NCBI GenBank assembly: GCA_002472405.1
Contig: DKRV01000007.1
Span: 293 to 43,767, forward strand
From: Clostridiales bacterium UBA7273
GTDB lineage: Bacteria > Bacillota > Clostridia > Oscillospirales > Oscillospiraceae
Direction of reading: 5' to 3'
Length of the DNA stretch: 43,475 nucleotides
This document shows positions 29,460 through 39,387 of the stretch, in pieces; the stretch's first letter is position 1; every line of letters starts with the position of its first letter. The notes beneath the pieces were generated by a model that did not search any database, was not told where the DNA came from, and saw only the letters and a list, made by a program, of their open reading frames with translations. The position numbers were made by a program, and so were the translations under genes.

Positions 29460-32081
29460 TTATCCGAGATTTTTGAGGCTTTCCTCAAGATTTTCGATGA
29501 GTGCCTCGAGCTTTGCCTTCTTTTCGCGCTCGGCGTTAACGACCTTTTCGGGTGCACGGGAGACAAAGTTTTCGTTTGCAAGCTTTGCGTTCTGTCCGTC
29601 GAGCTGCTTTTTGGCGTTTGCAAGCTCTTTTTCCATGCGTGCGCGCTCTTTTTCAAGATCAACAAGCTCCGCCATGGGCATGAACATACGCGCGTTATCG
29701 GTTATGACAGACACCATGCCGTCGGTGCTCTCGGGCAGCTCCGCTCTGACCTCAACGCCGGAAGCATAGGCCAGCTTGCAGATAAACTTTTCGCCGTCGG
29801 TGAATGCCTTTGCCTTATCAGTGACGATGATAAGGTGGCTCTTTCTGGACGGGGGAACGTTCATTTCGGATCTGCGCGCGCGGACGGCCTTGATGGCATC
29901 CATAACCATACCGAAGTTTGCCTCATCCTCGGGGAAGTTGAGCTTTTCGCTGTACTCGGGGTAAGACTGCATCATAAGTGCGTCGCCCTCGTGCGGCAGC
30001 GCCTGCCATATTTCCTCGGTGATAAACGGCATGAACGGGTGCAGGAGCTTGAGTATCTCAACAAGGACATACAGAAGCACTCGCTGGGCGCTCTCCTTTG
30101 CCGCTTCATCATCGCCGTTCAGGCGCGGCTTTGTCAGCTCAATATACCAGTCGCAGTAATCATCCCAGATGAAATCGTAGATCTTTCCTGCCGCAACTCC
30201 CAGCTCAAAGCTGTCCATATTATCGCAGACCTCTTTGACGACGCGGTTGAGCTTGGAGAGTATCCACTTATCCTCGGTCTCGAGCGCCTCGGGCAGATGA
30301 TTATCCTCAACGGTGAGGTTCATCATGACAAAGCGCGATGCGTTCCATATCTTGTTGCAGAAGTTGCGCATTGCCTCGCACTTTTCAACGTAGAAGCGCA
30401 TGTCGTTGCCGGGGCTGTTGCCGGTTATAAGGTTAAAGCGCAGCGCGTCCGCGCCGTACTTTTCGGCCATCTCCAGAGGATCAATGCCGTTGCCGAGGCT
30501 CTTGGACATTTTTCTGCCCTGACTGTCGCGCACAAGGCCGTGGATGAACACGGTGTGGAACGGCTCTTTTTTCATCTGCTCCATGCCGGAGAATATCATT
30601 CGCGCGACCCAGAAGAAGATGATATCATAGCCCGTTACCATAACCGAGGTCGGATACCAGTAGTCAAGCTCGGGGGTCTTGTCCGGCCAGCCCATGGTCG
30701 AGAACGGCCAGAGCGCGGAGCTGAACCATGTGTCGAGAACGTCCTCTTCCTGATGGATATTCTTGCTGTGGCAGTGCTCACACTCGCAGGGATCAGTGCG
30801 CGATACGGTTATCTTGCCGCAATCGTCGCAGTACCATGCCGGTATTCTGTGGCCCCACCAGAGCTGACGGGAAATGCACCAGTCGTGGACATTTTCCATC
30901 CAGTTCATATAGGTTTTTGTAAAGCGCTCGGGAACGAATTTTATTCTGCCGTCCTTAACGACCTCGATCGCCGCCTCGGCCAGAGGCTTCATCTTGACAA
31001 ACCACTGGGGGCTTGTGAGCGGCTCGACAACGGTGCCGCAGCGGTAGCAGCAGCCGACGTTGTGGTTATACGGATCGACCTTAACGAGATAGCCCTGCTC
31101 CTCGAGGTCGGCCACGATGGCCTTGCGCGCCTCGTAGCGATCCATGCCGTTGTACTTTCCGCCGTTTATTATCTTCGCATCCTCGTCAATGCAGAGGATC
31201 TGCTCAAGATTGTGTCTGAGGCCGACCTCATAGTCGTTCGGGTCGTGGCATGGCGTCATCTTGACGGCGCCCGTGCCGAAGCCGAGCTCAACATACTCAT
31301 CGGCAACGATGGGGAGCTTTCTTCCGACCAGCGGCAGGATGGCGTTCTTGCCGACAAGGTGCTTATAGCGCTCGTCATCGGGGTGAACGGCAACGCCGGA
31401 GTCTCCGAGCATGGTCTCGGGACGTGTGGTCGCGATGATGAACTCCTCGTCAGAATCCTCGATGGGGTATCTTATATGCCAGAACGAGCCGGGCATATCC
31501 TTGTACTCGACCTCGGCGTCGGAAAGCGCCGTACGGCACTTGGGACACCAGTTGATGATGCGGCTGCCCTTGTAGATAAGTCCCTTTTCGTACAGCTCGC
31601 AGAATGTTTCGCGCACGCTCTTTGCGCGGGTCTCGTCCATCGTAAACGCACTTCTGTCCCAATCGCAGGATGCGCCGAGCACCTTCTGCTGCTCAACGAT
31701 GCGGTTGCCGTATTTATTCTTCCACTCCCAGACGCGGTCGAGGAATTTCTCGCGTCCAAGATCATAACGGGTAAGGCCCTCCTTAACGCGCAGCTCCTCT
31801 TCGACCTTTATCTGCGTTGCGATACCTGCGTGATCCGTGCCGGGGAGCCAGAGCGCGGCATAGCCCTGCATGCGCTTATAGCGCGTCAGTATATCCTGCA
31901 GGGTCGAGTCGAGCGCATGACCCATGTGCAGCTGACCTGTCACATTGGGGGGCGGCATAACTATTGAAAACGGCTTTTTGTCGGGGTCTATGACGCCCTT
32001 GAAGCAGCCGTGCGACTGCCACATTTCATATATTCTTTTTTCAACCGTACCGGGGTCATACACCTTCGGCAGCTCTTTCAT
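29460..32081 (-). CDS. valS: Valyl-tRNA synthetase
   Basis: Class I aminoacyl-tRNA synthetase that charges tRNA-Val, 873 residues, normal length. The HIGH motif is HMGH (52-55) and KMSKS is at 524-528 (KMSKSLGNG). The editing domain contains ATTRPETMLGDSGVAVHPDD (GDSGVAV region). Cysteine pairs near ITVSRTDPCECEHC may bind zinc. The C-terminal coiled coil (ELVDLEKERARMEKELANAK, then KLEALIENLEESLKNLG) is the ValRS tRNA-binding arm. AAGGAGG precedes the ATG, and a T-box leader controls the gene. Confidence 0.98.
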   Translation of the reverse strand: MKELPKVYDPGTVEKRIYEMWQSHGCFKGVIDPDKKPFSIVMPPPNVTGQLHMGHALDSTLQDILTRYKRMQGYAALWLPGTDHAGIATQIKVEEELRVKEGLTRYDLGREKFLDRVWEWKNKYGNRIVEQQKVLGASCDWDRSAFTMDETRAKSVRETFCELYEKGLIYKGSRIINWCPKCRTALSDAEVEYKDMPGSFWHIRYPIEDSDEEFIIATTRPETMLGDSGVAVHPDDERYKHLVGKNAILPLVGRKLPIVADEYVELGFGTGAVKMTPCHDPNDYEVGLRHNLEQILCIDEDAKIINGGKYNGMDRYEARKAIVADLEEQGYLVKVDPYNHNVGCCYRCGTVVEPLTSPQWFVKMKPLAEAAIEVVKDGRIKFVPERFTKTYMNWMENVHDWCISRQLWWGHRIPAWYCDDCGKITVSRTDPCECEHCHSKNIHQEEDVLDTWFSSALWPFSTMGWPDKTPELDYWYPTSVMVTGYDIIFFWVARMIFSGMEQMKKEPFHTVFIHGLVRDSQGRKMSKSLGNGIDPLEMAEKYGADALRFNLITGNSPGNDMRFYVEKCEAMRNFCNKIWNASRFVMMNLTVEDNHLPEALETEDKWILSKLNRVVKEVCDNMDSFELGVAAGKIYDFIWDDYCDWYIELTKPRLNGDDEAAKESAQRVLLYVLVEILKLLHPFMPFITEEIWQALPHEGDALMMQSYPEYSEKLNFPEDEANFGMVMDAIKAVRARRSEMNVPPSRKSHLIIVTDKAKAFTDGEKFICKLAYASGVEVRAELPESTDGMVSVITDNARMFMPMAELVDLEKERARMEKELANAKKQLDGQNAKLANENFVSRAPEKVVNAEREKKAKLEALIENLEESLKNLG

Positions 32082-32102
32082 ATCTTATCCTCCTTAACAA
32101 AT

Positions 32103-32338
32103 AAAAAACTGCGCCCTGACATTCATCAGGGCGCAGTATTACGCGGTACCACCTGAATTCCGCGCGATGCGCGGCACTCACTGCTCTGTAACGGGAGCGC
32201 CCGTCCGGCCTACTTGAATTTCGGCACGGCTGCTCGGGACCGACCTTCGGCGGCACGCCTTAGGAACTTTCACCGTCCGTTCCCTCTCTGAAAAGCATGC
32301 TTGGCTTACTCCTGTCCGTCATTGCCTTTAGCAAAATA
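32103..32338 (-). promoter_or_regulatory. T-box riboswitch of valS (Val, GUC specifier)
   Basis: Tandem evidence on the minus strand: an AGUA-type element and AGAGAGGGAAC in stem I, the specifier loop GAAGGUCGG with the Val codon GUC (complement of 32242-32244), the T-box core AGGTGGTACCGCG (complement of 32142-32154), and a terminator CTGCGCCCTGA/TCAGGGCGCAG (32109-32136) with six T. Uncharged tRNA-Val should pair with GUC and the T-box to form the antiterminator. Confidence 0.95.
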
Positions 32339-32339
32339 T

Positions 32340-32369
32340 ATTATATGCACTTTTTACCCAAAAAGTCAA
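32340..32369 (-). promoter_or_regulatory. Sigma-A promoter of the valS leader
   Basis: Minus-strand -35 TTGACT (32364-32369), 18-bp spacer, perfect -10 TATAAT (32340-32345). It begins within a few bases of the stop of the upstream LTA-synthase-like gene. Confidence 0.8.
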
Positions 32370-32379
32370 GCCGGGATTT

Positions 32380-34176
32380 TCAGCTCATGCGATAGTACTG
32401 CCAGCAGTGCAGCTTATCTATCGTCGGCTGCTCGGCGTCGCTGTTCACTCCGGTCTTTATAACTGGGATCTCGCGGCGCAGGTCGTAAAGGAAGCTGAAA
32501 AACGGCTCGCTCTTTGCGCAGCCTGCAAGCTCAAGGGTAACTTCGCCAAGGAAGTTTGCGCTTATATATCCGTCCTTGGGGATATCCAGCGACGCAAAGC
32601 GATCGGCAAAATCCGAGGTTTTTGCATACGCGTCGTTTGCCCATATGACAAAGGGAGCAGAGCAGTTTGCAACGACGTCATCGGCGATATCCATGCCGAT
32701 CTCGTTATACGCAAGATAGTCCGCGCCGAGGTTCGGCCTGTGATCTCCGAAAAACACGAGCACATACGGATCATCAAGGCTGTTTAAATACTCCGTCAGC
32801 TCAAGCAGCATATCCGAAGAGCACTTCACGCCGTAGGCATACACCGACAAAAGCTCCTCGGCATAGTCGCTCAGCTGAACGCTTGTCTGCACCTTGGGAA
32901 CCTCAAAATCGTATTTTGAATATGTATACGCCTGATGGTTCTGAATTGTCGTTGCGTAGGTGAACAACCTCTCGCCGTTCTGTGTGCGCTCGGAAACAAG
33001 CTGCTTTAGGTTTTTGAGGAAGGAGGTCTCCATATTGGATTTATCCTCAAGATCCTCAACAAACACTCTCTCGTCAACGCCGAGGAAGCTCAGCGCCGAA
33101 TCGCGGTTATAAAACCAGCTGCTGCCCGGGTGGAAATAAAGGCTTGAATATCCCTGATCCCCCAGAACCGTCGCCATGGACGGCACAGAGTGATGGAACG
33201 ATCTCATTGCGGAATTTGATGTTTCGCTTATGAGGTTTGTCTGCATGCCGGTGAGCACGTCAAACTCGGTATTCGCTGTTCCCGCTCCGAAATTGGGAAC
33301 AACGATGTGCCCGTTTATGCTGTTGGGGCTTGAAGCGACCTCGTAAAAGCCGCGCATCGGATCGTCTTCCTCGGAATATGTAAAGGCGTCGGCATCGGTG
33401 ACGTCGTTAAACGCCTCGCACATTATCATGATTATCTGCGGCTTTACGCCCTCCGGCTCCTCGGTTTTCTGCTCTGAAATATAGCTTTCAACCGTCTTTG
33501 CGGAGTAATCGTCAGGCTTATCGACGGTGTAGAGATTGAAGTTATATAAAAAGCAATAGTTAAGGCCCAGCTCGTTGAATATCGTCGTTACGTTATACAC
33601 AGAGCTTACGGGGAACGAGGCATAAAGCTCCCTGTCGCGATAAAGACCGAAGAACGCGCCTGCGAAAACAGCTATGCTCAGCACGATGCCGACTATTCTC
33701 GACACCGTGGACCCCCTCCGTTTCCGCTTTTTGCCAAGCACGATCGCGAGGGCTATAAAAACGGCTGTTGACAAAACGATCACCGCTATGACCGCCGGGT
33801 GAAGATCAAGCCTGTAATCGCCGGAGGCCTGAAGCGCCTCACGCAGCAGGAGTATATCCGCCGGGACAAGCGGATCATCGCGTCCGTCTATCTTGAGCAG
33901 ATTTGCATACGACAGCAGCCCAAATACAAGGTTCGCGGCGGCTCCGGAGGCAAAGCTGTTCATGCAGGCAAAATATATCACGAGCAGCAGCACGGCTATC
34001 GGCAGGACGTTCAGCAGTATCAGAAGCGGATTTCTGAGCATGAAGCCAACTGTATGCCGAAAAGCGCCCGGAGCTATGTATATGCTCATGAGGAATATCC
34101 AGCCCGTAATCAGCAGAAGCTCAAGCCATGTAAACCTGCTGTGAATATCTTTCAGCTTAGAAAACTTACCGTTCAT
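32380..34176 (-). CDS. LTA-synthase-like membrane sulfatase-fold enzyme
   Basis: Membrane enzyme of 598 residues, like LtaS in build: five helices in the first 180 residues, then an external sulfatase-fold domain. Metal and nucleophile positions line up with LtaS: E254 in MIMCEAFND, the nucleophile T300 in GAGTANTEF, H414 in QNHQAY and D478-H479 in FFGDHRP. The expected reaction is transfer of glycerol-phosphate from phosphatidylglycerol to a wall or glycolipid acceptor, though some relatives are other phosphoglycerol transferases. The ATG lies 6 nt after the DegV stop with little ribosome site, so translation is probably coupled. The valS promoter follows at once. Confidence 0.9.
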   Translation of the reverse strand: MNGKFSKLKDIHSRFTWLELLLITGWIFLMSIYIAPGAFRHTVGFMLRNPLLILLNVLPIAVLLLVIYFACMNSFASGAAANLVFGLLSYANLLKIDGRDDPLVPADILLLREALQASGDYRLDLHPAVIAVIVLSTAVFIALAIVLGKKRKRRGSTVSRIVGIVLSIAVFAGAFFGLYRDRELYASFPVSSVYNVTTIFNELGLNYCFLYNFNLYTVDKPDDYSAKTVESYISEQKTEEPEGVKPQIIMIMCEAFNDVTDADAFTYSEEDDPMRGFYEVASSPNSINGHIVVPNFGAGTANTEFDVLTGMQTNLISETSNSAMRSFHHSVPSMATVLGDQGYSSLYFHPGSSWFYNRDSALSFLGVDERVFVEDLEDKSNMETSFLKNLKQLVSERTQNGERLFTYATTIQNHQAYTYSKYDFEVPKVQTSVQLSDYAEELLSVYAYGVKCSSDMLLELTEYLNSLDDPYVLVFFGDHRPNLGADYLAYNEIGMDIADDVVANCSAPFVIWANDAYAKTSDFADRFASLDIPKDGYISANFLGEVTLELAGCAKSEPFFSFLYDLRREIPVIKTGVNSDAEQPTIDKLHCWQYYRMS

Positions 34177-34182
34177 TATCCA

Positions 34183-35070
34183 TCATTCGCCGCGCTCAGC
34201 GCCCCAGAAGAACAGCGCAACGGTGCCGGGGCCGGTGTGGCTTCCGATGGTCGTGCCGACATAGTTTATCTCGACCTTGCCGTTGAGCTTGGGGAAGCGC
34301 TCCTCGACGAGCTTTGCTACTTCCTTTGCGTCCTCGACGCAGCCCGACTGAGAAATATAGCATTTGCCGGAATAGTCAAGTCCGTCGTCCGCGCACTGCT
34401 CCATGCGGTCAACGATAGTCTTTATGACCTTTTTCTTCGTGCGGATCTTTTCCCTGGGAATAAGTCTGCCGAGGTTATCCATGTTAAGCAGAGGGCAGAT
34501 ATTGAGCATCGTTCCGAAGAAGCCTGCCGCCTTTGAAATTCTGCCGCCCTTGACATAGAAGCTAAGGTCTGTCGAGAAGAACCAGTGGTGCAGATTGAGC
34601 TTATGTGCCTCTATCCAGTCGTGAGCCTCGTCAATGCTCATGCCCTCGTCGCGCTTATCGGCAAGAGCGTCCATCAGCAGGCCGTAGCCCGAGGATGCGC
34701 CGAGGGAATCGACTATGTATATCTTGCGATCGGGGTATTCCTCGGCGAGCATGGCTGCTGCATTGCGCGCGGAGTTCACTGTGCCGGAAATGCCGCTGGA
34801 GAGCGTGACATGCAGAATGTCCTTGCCCTCTTTGAGGAAGGGCGTGAAATAGTCGATATACTCGGCAACGTTTACCTGGCTTGTCTTGGTATCGGCGCCT
34901 TCCGCCATTTTCTTATAAAACTCTTCAAACGGCATGCTCTGGCCGAGATCGTCCATGTAATCCTCGCCGTCGAGCATGTAATGGAAGCATACATACTTGA
35001 TGTCGCGCGCTTCAAAGTGTTCCTTAGTGAGGTCTGCCGTCGAGCAGCAGCTAATTATATAGTCAGACAT
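34183..35070 (-). CDS. DegV-family fatty-acid-binding protein
   Basis: Cytosolic protein of 295 residues of the DegV/FakB family, which hold a fatty acid for phosphorylation by FakA. GGGAGGAA precedes the ATG. Family marks are the CSTADL start (where DSxxDL is usual), TKTSQVN, the LSSGISGTVNSA loop, VDSLGASSG and FYVKGGRISKAAGFFG followed by LNICPLL. Ending GTTIGSHTGPGTVALFF is also typical. It is paired with an LTA-synthase-like gene, consistent with a lipid or envelope role, but its ligand is not known. Confidence 0.92.
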   Translation of the reverse strand: MSDYIISCCSTADLTKEHFEARDIKYVCFHYMLDGEDYMDDLGQSMPFEEFYKKMAEGADTKTSQVNVAEYIDYFTPFLKEGKDILHVTLSSGISGTVNSARNAAAMLAEEYPDRKIYIVDSLGASSGYGLLMDALADKRDEGMSIDEAHDWIEAHKLNLHHWFFSTDLSFYVKGGRISKAAGFFGTMLNICPLLNMDNLGRLIPREKIRTKKKVIKTIVDRMEQCADDGLDYSGKCYISQSGCVEDAKEVAKLVEERFPKLNGKVEINYVGTTIGSHTGPGTVALFFWGAERGE

Positions 35071-35083
35071 TTTTTCCTCCCGA

Positions 35084-35137
35084 ATTAAAAATTCCGCCCG
35101 TATATAGCGGACACTCCATTATATACGGGCAGAATTT
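35084..35137 (-). terminator. Long hairpin after trxA, probable terminator
   Basis: Arms 35089-35106 and 35120-35137 pair over 18 bp with one G-U, loop 13 nt, followed on the minus strand by TTTTTAATTC. It stands 37 bp after the trxA stop and 19 bp before the DegV ATG, so any DegV transcript must read through it or start inside it. A direct repeat TGCAATAAAT lies at about 35142-35164. Confidence 0.75.
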
Positions 35138-35174
35138 GAAATGCAATAAATATTGCAATAAATTTTTTAAGTTA

Positions 35175-35480
35175 TCAGCCGAACATGGTCATAAGCTCTT
35201 CGCAGCTTGTAACGCCGACTTCCTTGCTGAGCTGCTTGCCGTCCTTAAAGGCGATAAGCGTCGGGATGCTCATAACGCCGAAGCGCTGAGCGATCGCCGG
35301 AACCTCGTCAACATCGAGCTTGCAGACCTGGACCCTACCCTCCATCTGCTTATCAAACTCCTCGAGTATCGGAGCCTGCATGCGGCAGGGGCCGCACCAT
35401 GTTGCCCAGAAATCGACCAGCACAAGGCCGGAGGAGGTGATCGAATCGAAGTTATCCTTTGTAAGATGCATAATAGACAT
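35175..35480 (-). CDS. trxA: Thioredoxin
   Basis: Dithiol-disulfide carrier of 101 residues with the active site WCGPC and the cis-proline loop SIPTLI. AAGGAG lies in the end of the upstream reductase gene, 9 nt before the ATG at 35480. It forms an operon with a thioredoxin-reductase-like gene, 3 nt apart, so the two are very likely redox partners. Confidence 0.96.
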   Translation of the reverse strand: MSIMHLTKDNFDSITSSGLVLVDFWATWCGPCRMQAPILEEFDKQMEGRVQVCKLDVDEVPAIAQRFGVMSIPTLIAFKDGKQLSKEVGVTSCEELMTMFG

Positions 35481-35483
35481 TTT

Positions 35484-36302
35484 TCATATCTCCTTTTCTG
35501 TGTTTATATATTCGCATGCCGACAGGGCGGCGATGTTGCCGTCGCCCACGGCCTTTGCTATCTGATACGGTGCGCCGGTGCAGTCTCCGGCGGCAAAAAC
35601 GCCCTTGATGTTGGTTTTGCAGCTGCGGTCGGTTTTGATTATGCCGCGCTCGGATTCAATGCCGGAAACAAGGCTTTCGGCCGTGAGGGTATCCTTGAGG
35701 ATAAATACGCAATCGACGGCGTATTCGACTCCGTCGGCAACAAGCGTATCCGCCTTCATGCCGCCGCGTATATCAAGCTTCTCCCTGCCGGAAAAGCTCA
35801 GCACCTTGCAGCCGATATCACGCAGAAACTGTGCATCGTGCTCTGCCTCCTCGCTGTCACCGATAACGGCAACGGTCTTGCCCTTGTAAAGCATACCGTC
35901 GCAGGTCGCACAGTAGCTCACTCCCCTGCCGAGAAACGCGGTCTCGCCCGGGCATATCGGGCGGCGGCTGATGCCGGCTGCAACGATAACGGCGCTTGCC
36001 TCATAAAATTCCCTGCCGACGGCAACGCCTATTGTTTTGCCCAGCGGCACAACGCTCAGCGCGCGGCCGGGTATCACATCGGCATCGCTTTCTTCAAGCT
36101 GGCGGCGCATTGCTTTGACAATATCGCTGCCTGTGCCGGACATGCCGGGATAATTGCTGACGCTTTCGGCAAGATAAAGCTTGCTGCTCTCCGGCGGATT
36201 TGAGATAACGCCTGTTTTTTTGCCGCGGTTGCAGGCCGTCAGCGCTGCCGAAACTCCGGCCGGACCTGCACCGATGATGAGTATATCAAATTTTTCGCTC
36301 AT
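35484..36302 (-). CDS. trxB: Thioredoxin-reductase-like flavoprotein lacking NADPH motifs
   Basis: FAD enzyme of 272 residues, some 35 shorter than standard TrxB. The start is the ATG complementary to 36300-36302 after GCAGGTGAT. FAD is bound by GAGPAG (11-16) and the GDCTG stretch (239-243). The redox pair is CATC (131-134). In the second nucleotide domain the GGGxSAxEEA loop is replaced by IGDSEEAEHDA (147-157), and no HRRxxxR basic patch is seen (SGREKLD instead). Those are the NADPH-binding motifs of classic TrxB. Ferredoxin-dependent flavin thioredoxin reductases of clostridia lack the same motifs, so that electron source is likely here. trxA follows directly. Confidence 0.85.
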   Translation of the reverse strand: MSEKFDILIIGAGPAGVSAALTACNRGKKTGVISNPPESSKLYLAESVSNYPGMSGTGSDIVKAMRRQLEESDADVIPGRALSVVPLGKTIGVAVGREFYEASAVIVAAGISRRPICPGETAFLGRGVSYCATCDGMLYKGKTVAVIGDSEEAEHDAQFLRDIGCKVLSFSGREKLDIRGGMKADTLVADGVEYAVDCVFILKDTLTAESLVSGIESERGIIKTDRSCKTNIKGVFAAGDCTGAPYQIAKAVGDGNIAALSACEYINTEKEI

Positions 36303-36319
36303 ATTTATCACCTGCGATC

Positions 36320-36348
36320 ATATTATCACAGTTTTCGCGTTTTCTCAA
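36320..36348 (-). promoter_or_regulatory. Promoter of the trxB-trxA operon
   Basis: Minus-strand -35 TTGAGA (36343-36348), 17-bp spacer, -10 TAATAT (36320-36325). Divergent from the glnS promoter. Confidence 0.75.
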
Positions 36349-36387
36349 TCGTATATGCAACAGCGCGAGGAAATTTAAGTTTTATTA

Positions 36388-36416
36388 TTGTAATTGCGCC
36401 GAATATCGTTTATAAT
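36388..36416 (+). promoter_or_regulatory. Promoter of glnS
   Basis: TTGTAA (36388-36393), 17-bp spacer, perfect TATAAT (36411-36416), about 24 nt of leader before the ATG. Confidence 0.75.
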
Positions 36417-36446
36417 TTTACTACCTATTTTAACAGGAGTACAACC

Positions 36447-38114
<1,668 letters not shown>

Positions 38115-38124
38115 GGAGGGTCAA

Positions 38125-38601
38125 ATGGACTACAAAGCTGCGGTTATCACGGTTAGCGACAGATGCTCGGCAGGCGAAAAGGTCGATAAAAGCGGCCCTG
38201 CCGTCGCTCAGATGCTCGAGGAGGCAGGCTTTCCCGTTATCTACAGAGGGCTTGTTCCCGACGAACGGCACGAGATATCTGCCGAGTTTATAAAATGCGC
38301 ATACGAGCTTGGCGCAGATCTCATAGTTTCCACAGGCGGAACCGGCTTCGGCAAGCGCGACATCACCCCCGAGGCTACGCGCGACGTTATCTCGCGAGAG
38401 ATACCGGCCATTCCCCAGGCGATGCTGCATTACAGTCTTGGCCTCACTCCGCGCGCGATGCTCACAAGGGGCGTCGCCGGAATACGCGGCAAAAGCCTCA
38501 TTCTCAACCTCCCCGGCAACGAGGGCGGCGCAAAGCAGAATTTGAGCGCGGTGCTCGGCGTTCTTGAGCATGCACTGCAAATGATTGCAAAGGACGAATA
38601 A
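38125..38601 (+). CDS. MogA/MoaB-family molybdenum cofactor protein
   Basis: Protein of 158 residues, started by AAGGAGGG just after glnS. The MoCF fold is shown by VSTGGTGFGKRDITPEAT (68-84), the AMLTRGVAGIRG stretch and NLPGNEGGAKQNL (128-140, usually NLPGSP). It should adenylylate molybdopterin or bind it in cofactor synthesis. No other Mo-cofactor gene is in the window. MogA and MoaB cannot be separated by eye. Co-transcription with glnS looks incidental. Confidence 0.9.
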   Translation: MDYKAAVITVSDRCSAGEKVDKSGPAVAQMLEEAGFPVIYRGLVPDERHEISAEFIKCAYELGADLIVSTGGTGFGKRDITPEATRDVISREIPAIPQAMLHYSLGLTPRAMLTRGVAGIRGKSLILNLPGNEGGAKQNLSAVLGVLEHALQMIAKDE

Positions 38602-38604
38602 ATC

Positions 38605-38639
38605 AAAAACCACGGCTAAAGCTTTTAGCCGTGGTTTTT
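38605..38639. terminator. Bidirectional terminator
   Basis: A 16-bp perfect stem with A5 and T5 ends and a 3-base loop, between the convergent mogA-like and isochorismatase genes. The TAA stop of the latter lies in the stem. Confidence 0.93.
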
Positions 38640-39200
38640 AATTTCATCAAGTGTCATTATTTCTGCGCCTATGCGCTGCATGTCCTCGAGGTTTGCGCGC
38701 TGCACCTCCGGCGTTACGGACGACGTGCAGTTGCTGAGCACGACAACGTCATAGTCGAGCGACAGAGCATCGTAGCAGGTCGTGCGAATGCAGTTTGGCG
38801 TTGTGGTTCCGGCAAGCACGACCGTCTGTACGCCGAGTCGGCGCAGGACAAGATCAAGGCTCGTTGCAAAAAACGCAGAAAAGCGCGGCTTTATCATAAT
38901 CCGGTCGCTGTCAATGACTTCAAATTCCTCGGGAAAGGCATCGGACATACTCTCATCGCAAGTCTCCGACAGTGGCTTTCCACCGTCTGCCCACACCTTG
39001 GCGCGCGCTTTCTCAACGTCGCTGCCGTCGGCGCGATAGTGCCGCACGGCGTAAAACACCGGGAGCTTGGCTTCGTGGAAAAAGCGTATCGCCTCGGCGC
39101 ATGCAGGCACCGTTCCGGCAGCTCCGGCTATGCAGATCGGCGACGATGGGTCGATAAATCCTCGCTGCATGTCTATCATTATAAGTGCTGTTTTGTTCAT
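38625..39200 (-). CDS. Isochorismatase-family cysteine hydrolase
   Basis: Hydrolase of 191 residues. The ATG complementary to 39198-39200 has AGGAGGAG upstream; an in-frame extension to 39347 crosses the promoter and repeat DNA and is rejected. The catalytic triad is D10 (MIDMQRGF), K104 (IKPRFSAF) and C137 (TTPNCIRTT). The cis-peptide region LAGTTTPNC is typical of the nicotinamidase-like group. Substrates in the family include nicotinamide, isochorismate, carbamoylsarcosine and ureidoacrylate; the choice here is open. It is a single-gene unit. Confidence 0.92.
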   Translation of the reverse strand: MNKTALIMIDMQRGFIDPSSPICIAGAAGTVPACAEAIRFFHEAKLPVFYAVRHYRADGSDVEKARAKVWADGGKPLSETCDESMSDAFPEEFEVIDSDRIMIKPRFSAFFATSLDLVLRRLGVQTVVLAGTTTPNCIRTTCYDALSLDYDVVVLSNCTSSVTPEVQRANLEDMQRIGAEIMTLDEIKNHG

Positions 39201-39228
39201 GCTCTCCTCCTGAATTGTTGCTGACAAT

Positions 39229-39257
39229 ATGATAACGCCAACAAGACAAAAAGTAAA
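39229..39257 (-). promoter_or_regulatory. Promoter of the isochorismatase-family gene
   Basis: Minus-strand -35 TTTACT (39252-39257), 17-bp spacer, -10 TATCAT (39229-39234); about 22 nt of leader. The dispersed repeat lies just upstream. Confidence 0.6.
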
Positions 39258-39274
39258 GGGCGCAAATGCGCCAC

Positions 39275-39332
39275 TCAGCGTGTCAAAAAAATTCTGTGAC
39301 TTTTTTGCGTGCTTCATAAACGCCGCATTTTT
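39275..39332. repeat. Dispersed ~58-bp repeat, copy 2
   Basis: Matches 4012-4070 in the same orientation with about six differences. The inner hairpin is weaker here because one arm has changed (AATTC instead of AGTC). It lies between the rpoC terminator and the promoter of the isochorismatase-family gene. Confidence 0.8.
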
Positions 39333-39334
39333 CA

Positions 39335-39370
39335 TTAAAATAACCACCCGACTTTTTCAGCCGGGTGGTT
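39335..39370 (-). terminator. Terminator of rpoC
   Basis: AACCACCCG and CGGGTGGTT form a 9-bp stem with an 11-base loop, followed by TATTTTAAT on the minus strand. It lies 17 bp after the rpoC stop. Confidence 0.85.
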
Positions 39371-39387
39371 TTGCTATTATTGGGTTA

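Noticed and set aside
29403..31967. An 854-codon open frame on the plus strand opposite valS
   Set aside because: It mirrors valS exactly, has no ribosome site or family pattern, and similar long antisense frames lie opposite pcrA, rpoC and the malic enzyme. They arise because stop-like triplets are rare in the reverse frame of these G/C-ending codons.
39201..39347. N-terminal extension of the isochorismatase-family gene to 39347
   Set aside because: It crosses a promoter and the dispersed repeat, and the ATG at 39200 has a strong AGGAGGAG site.
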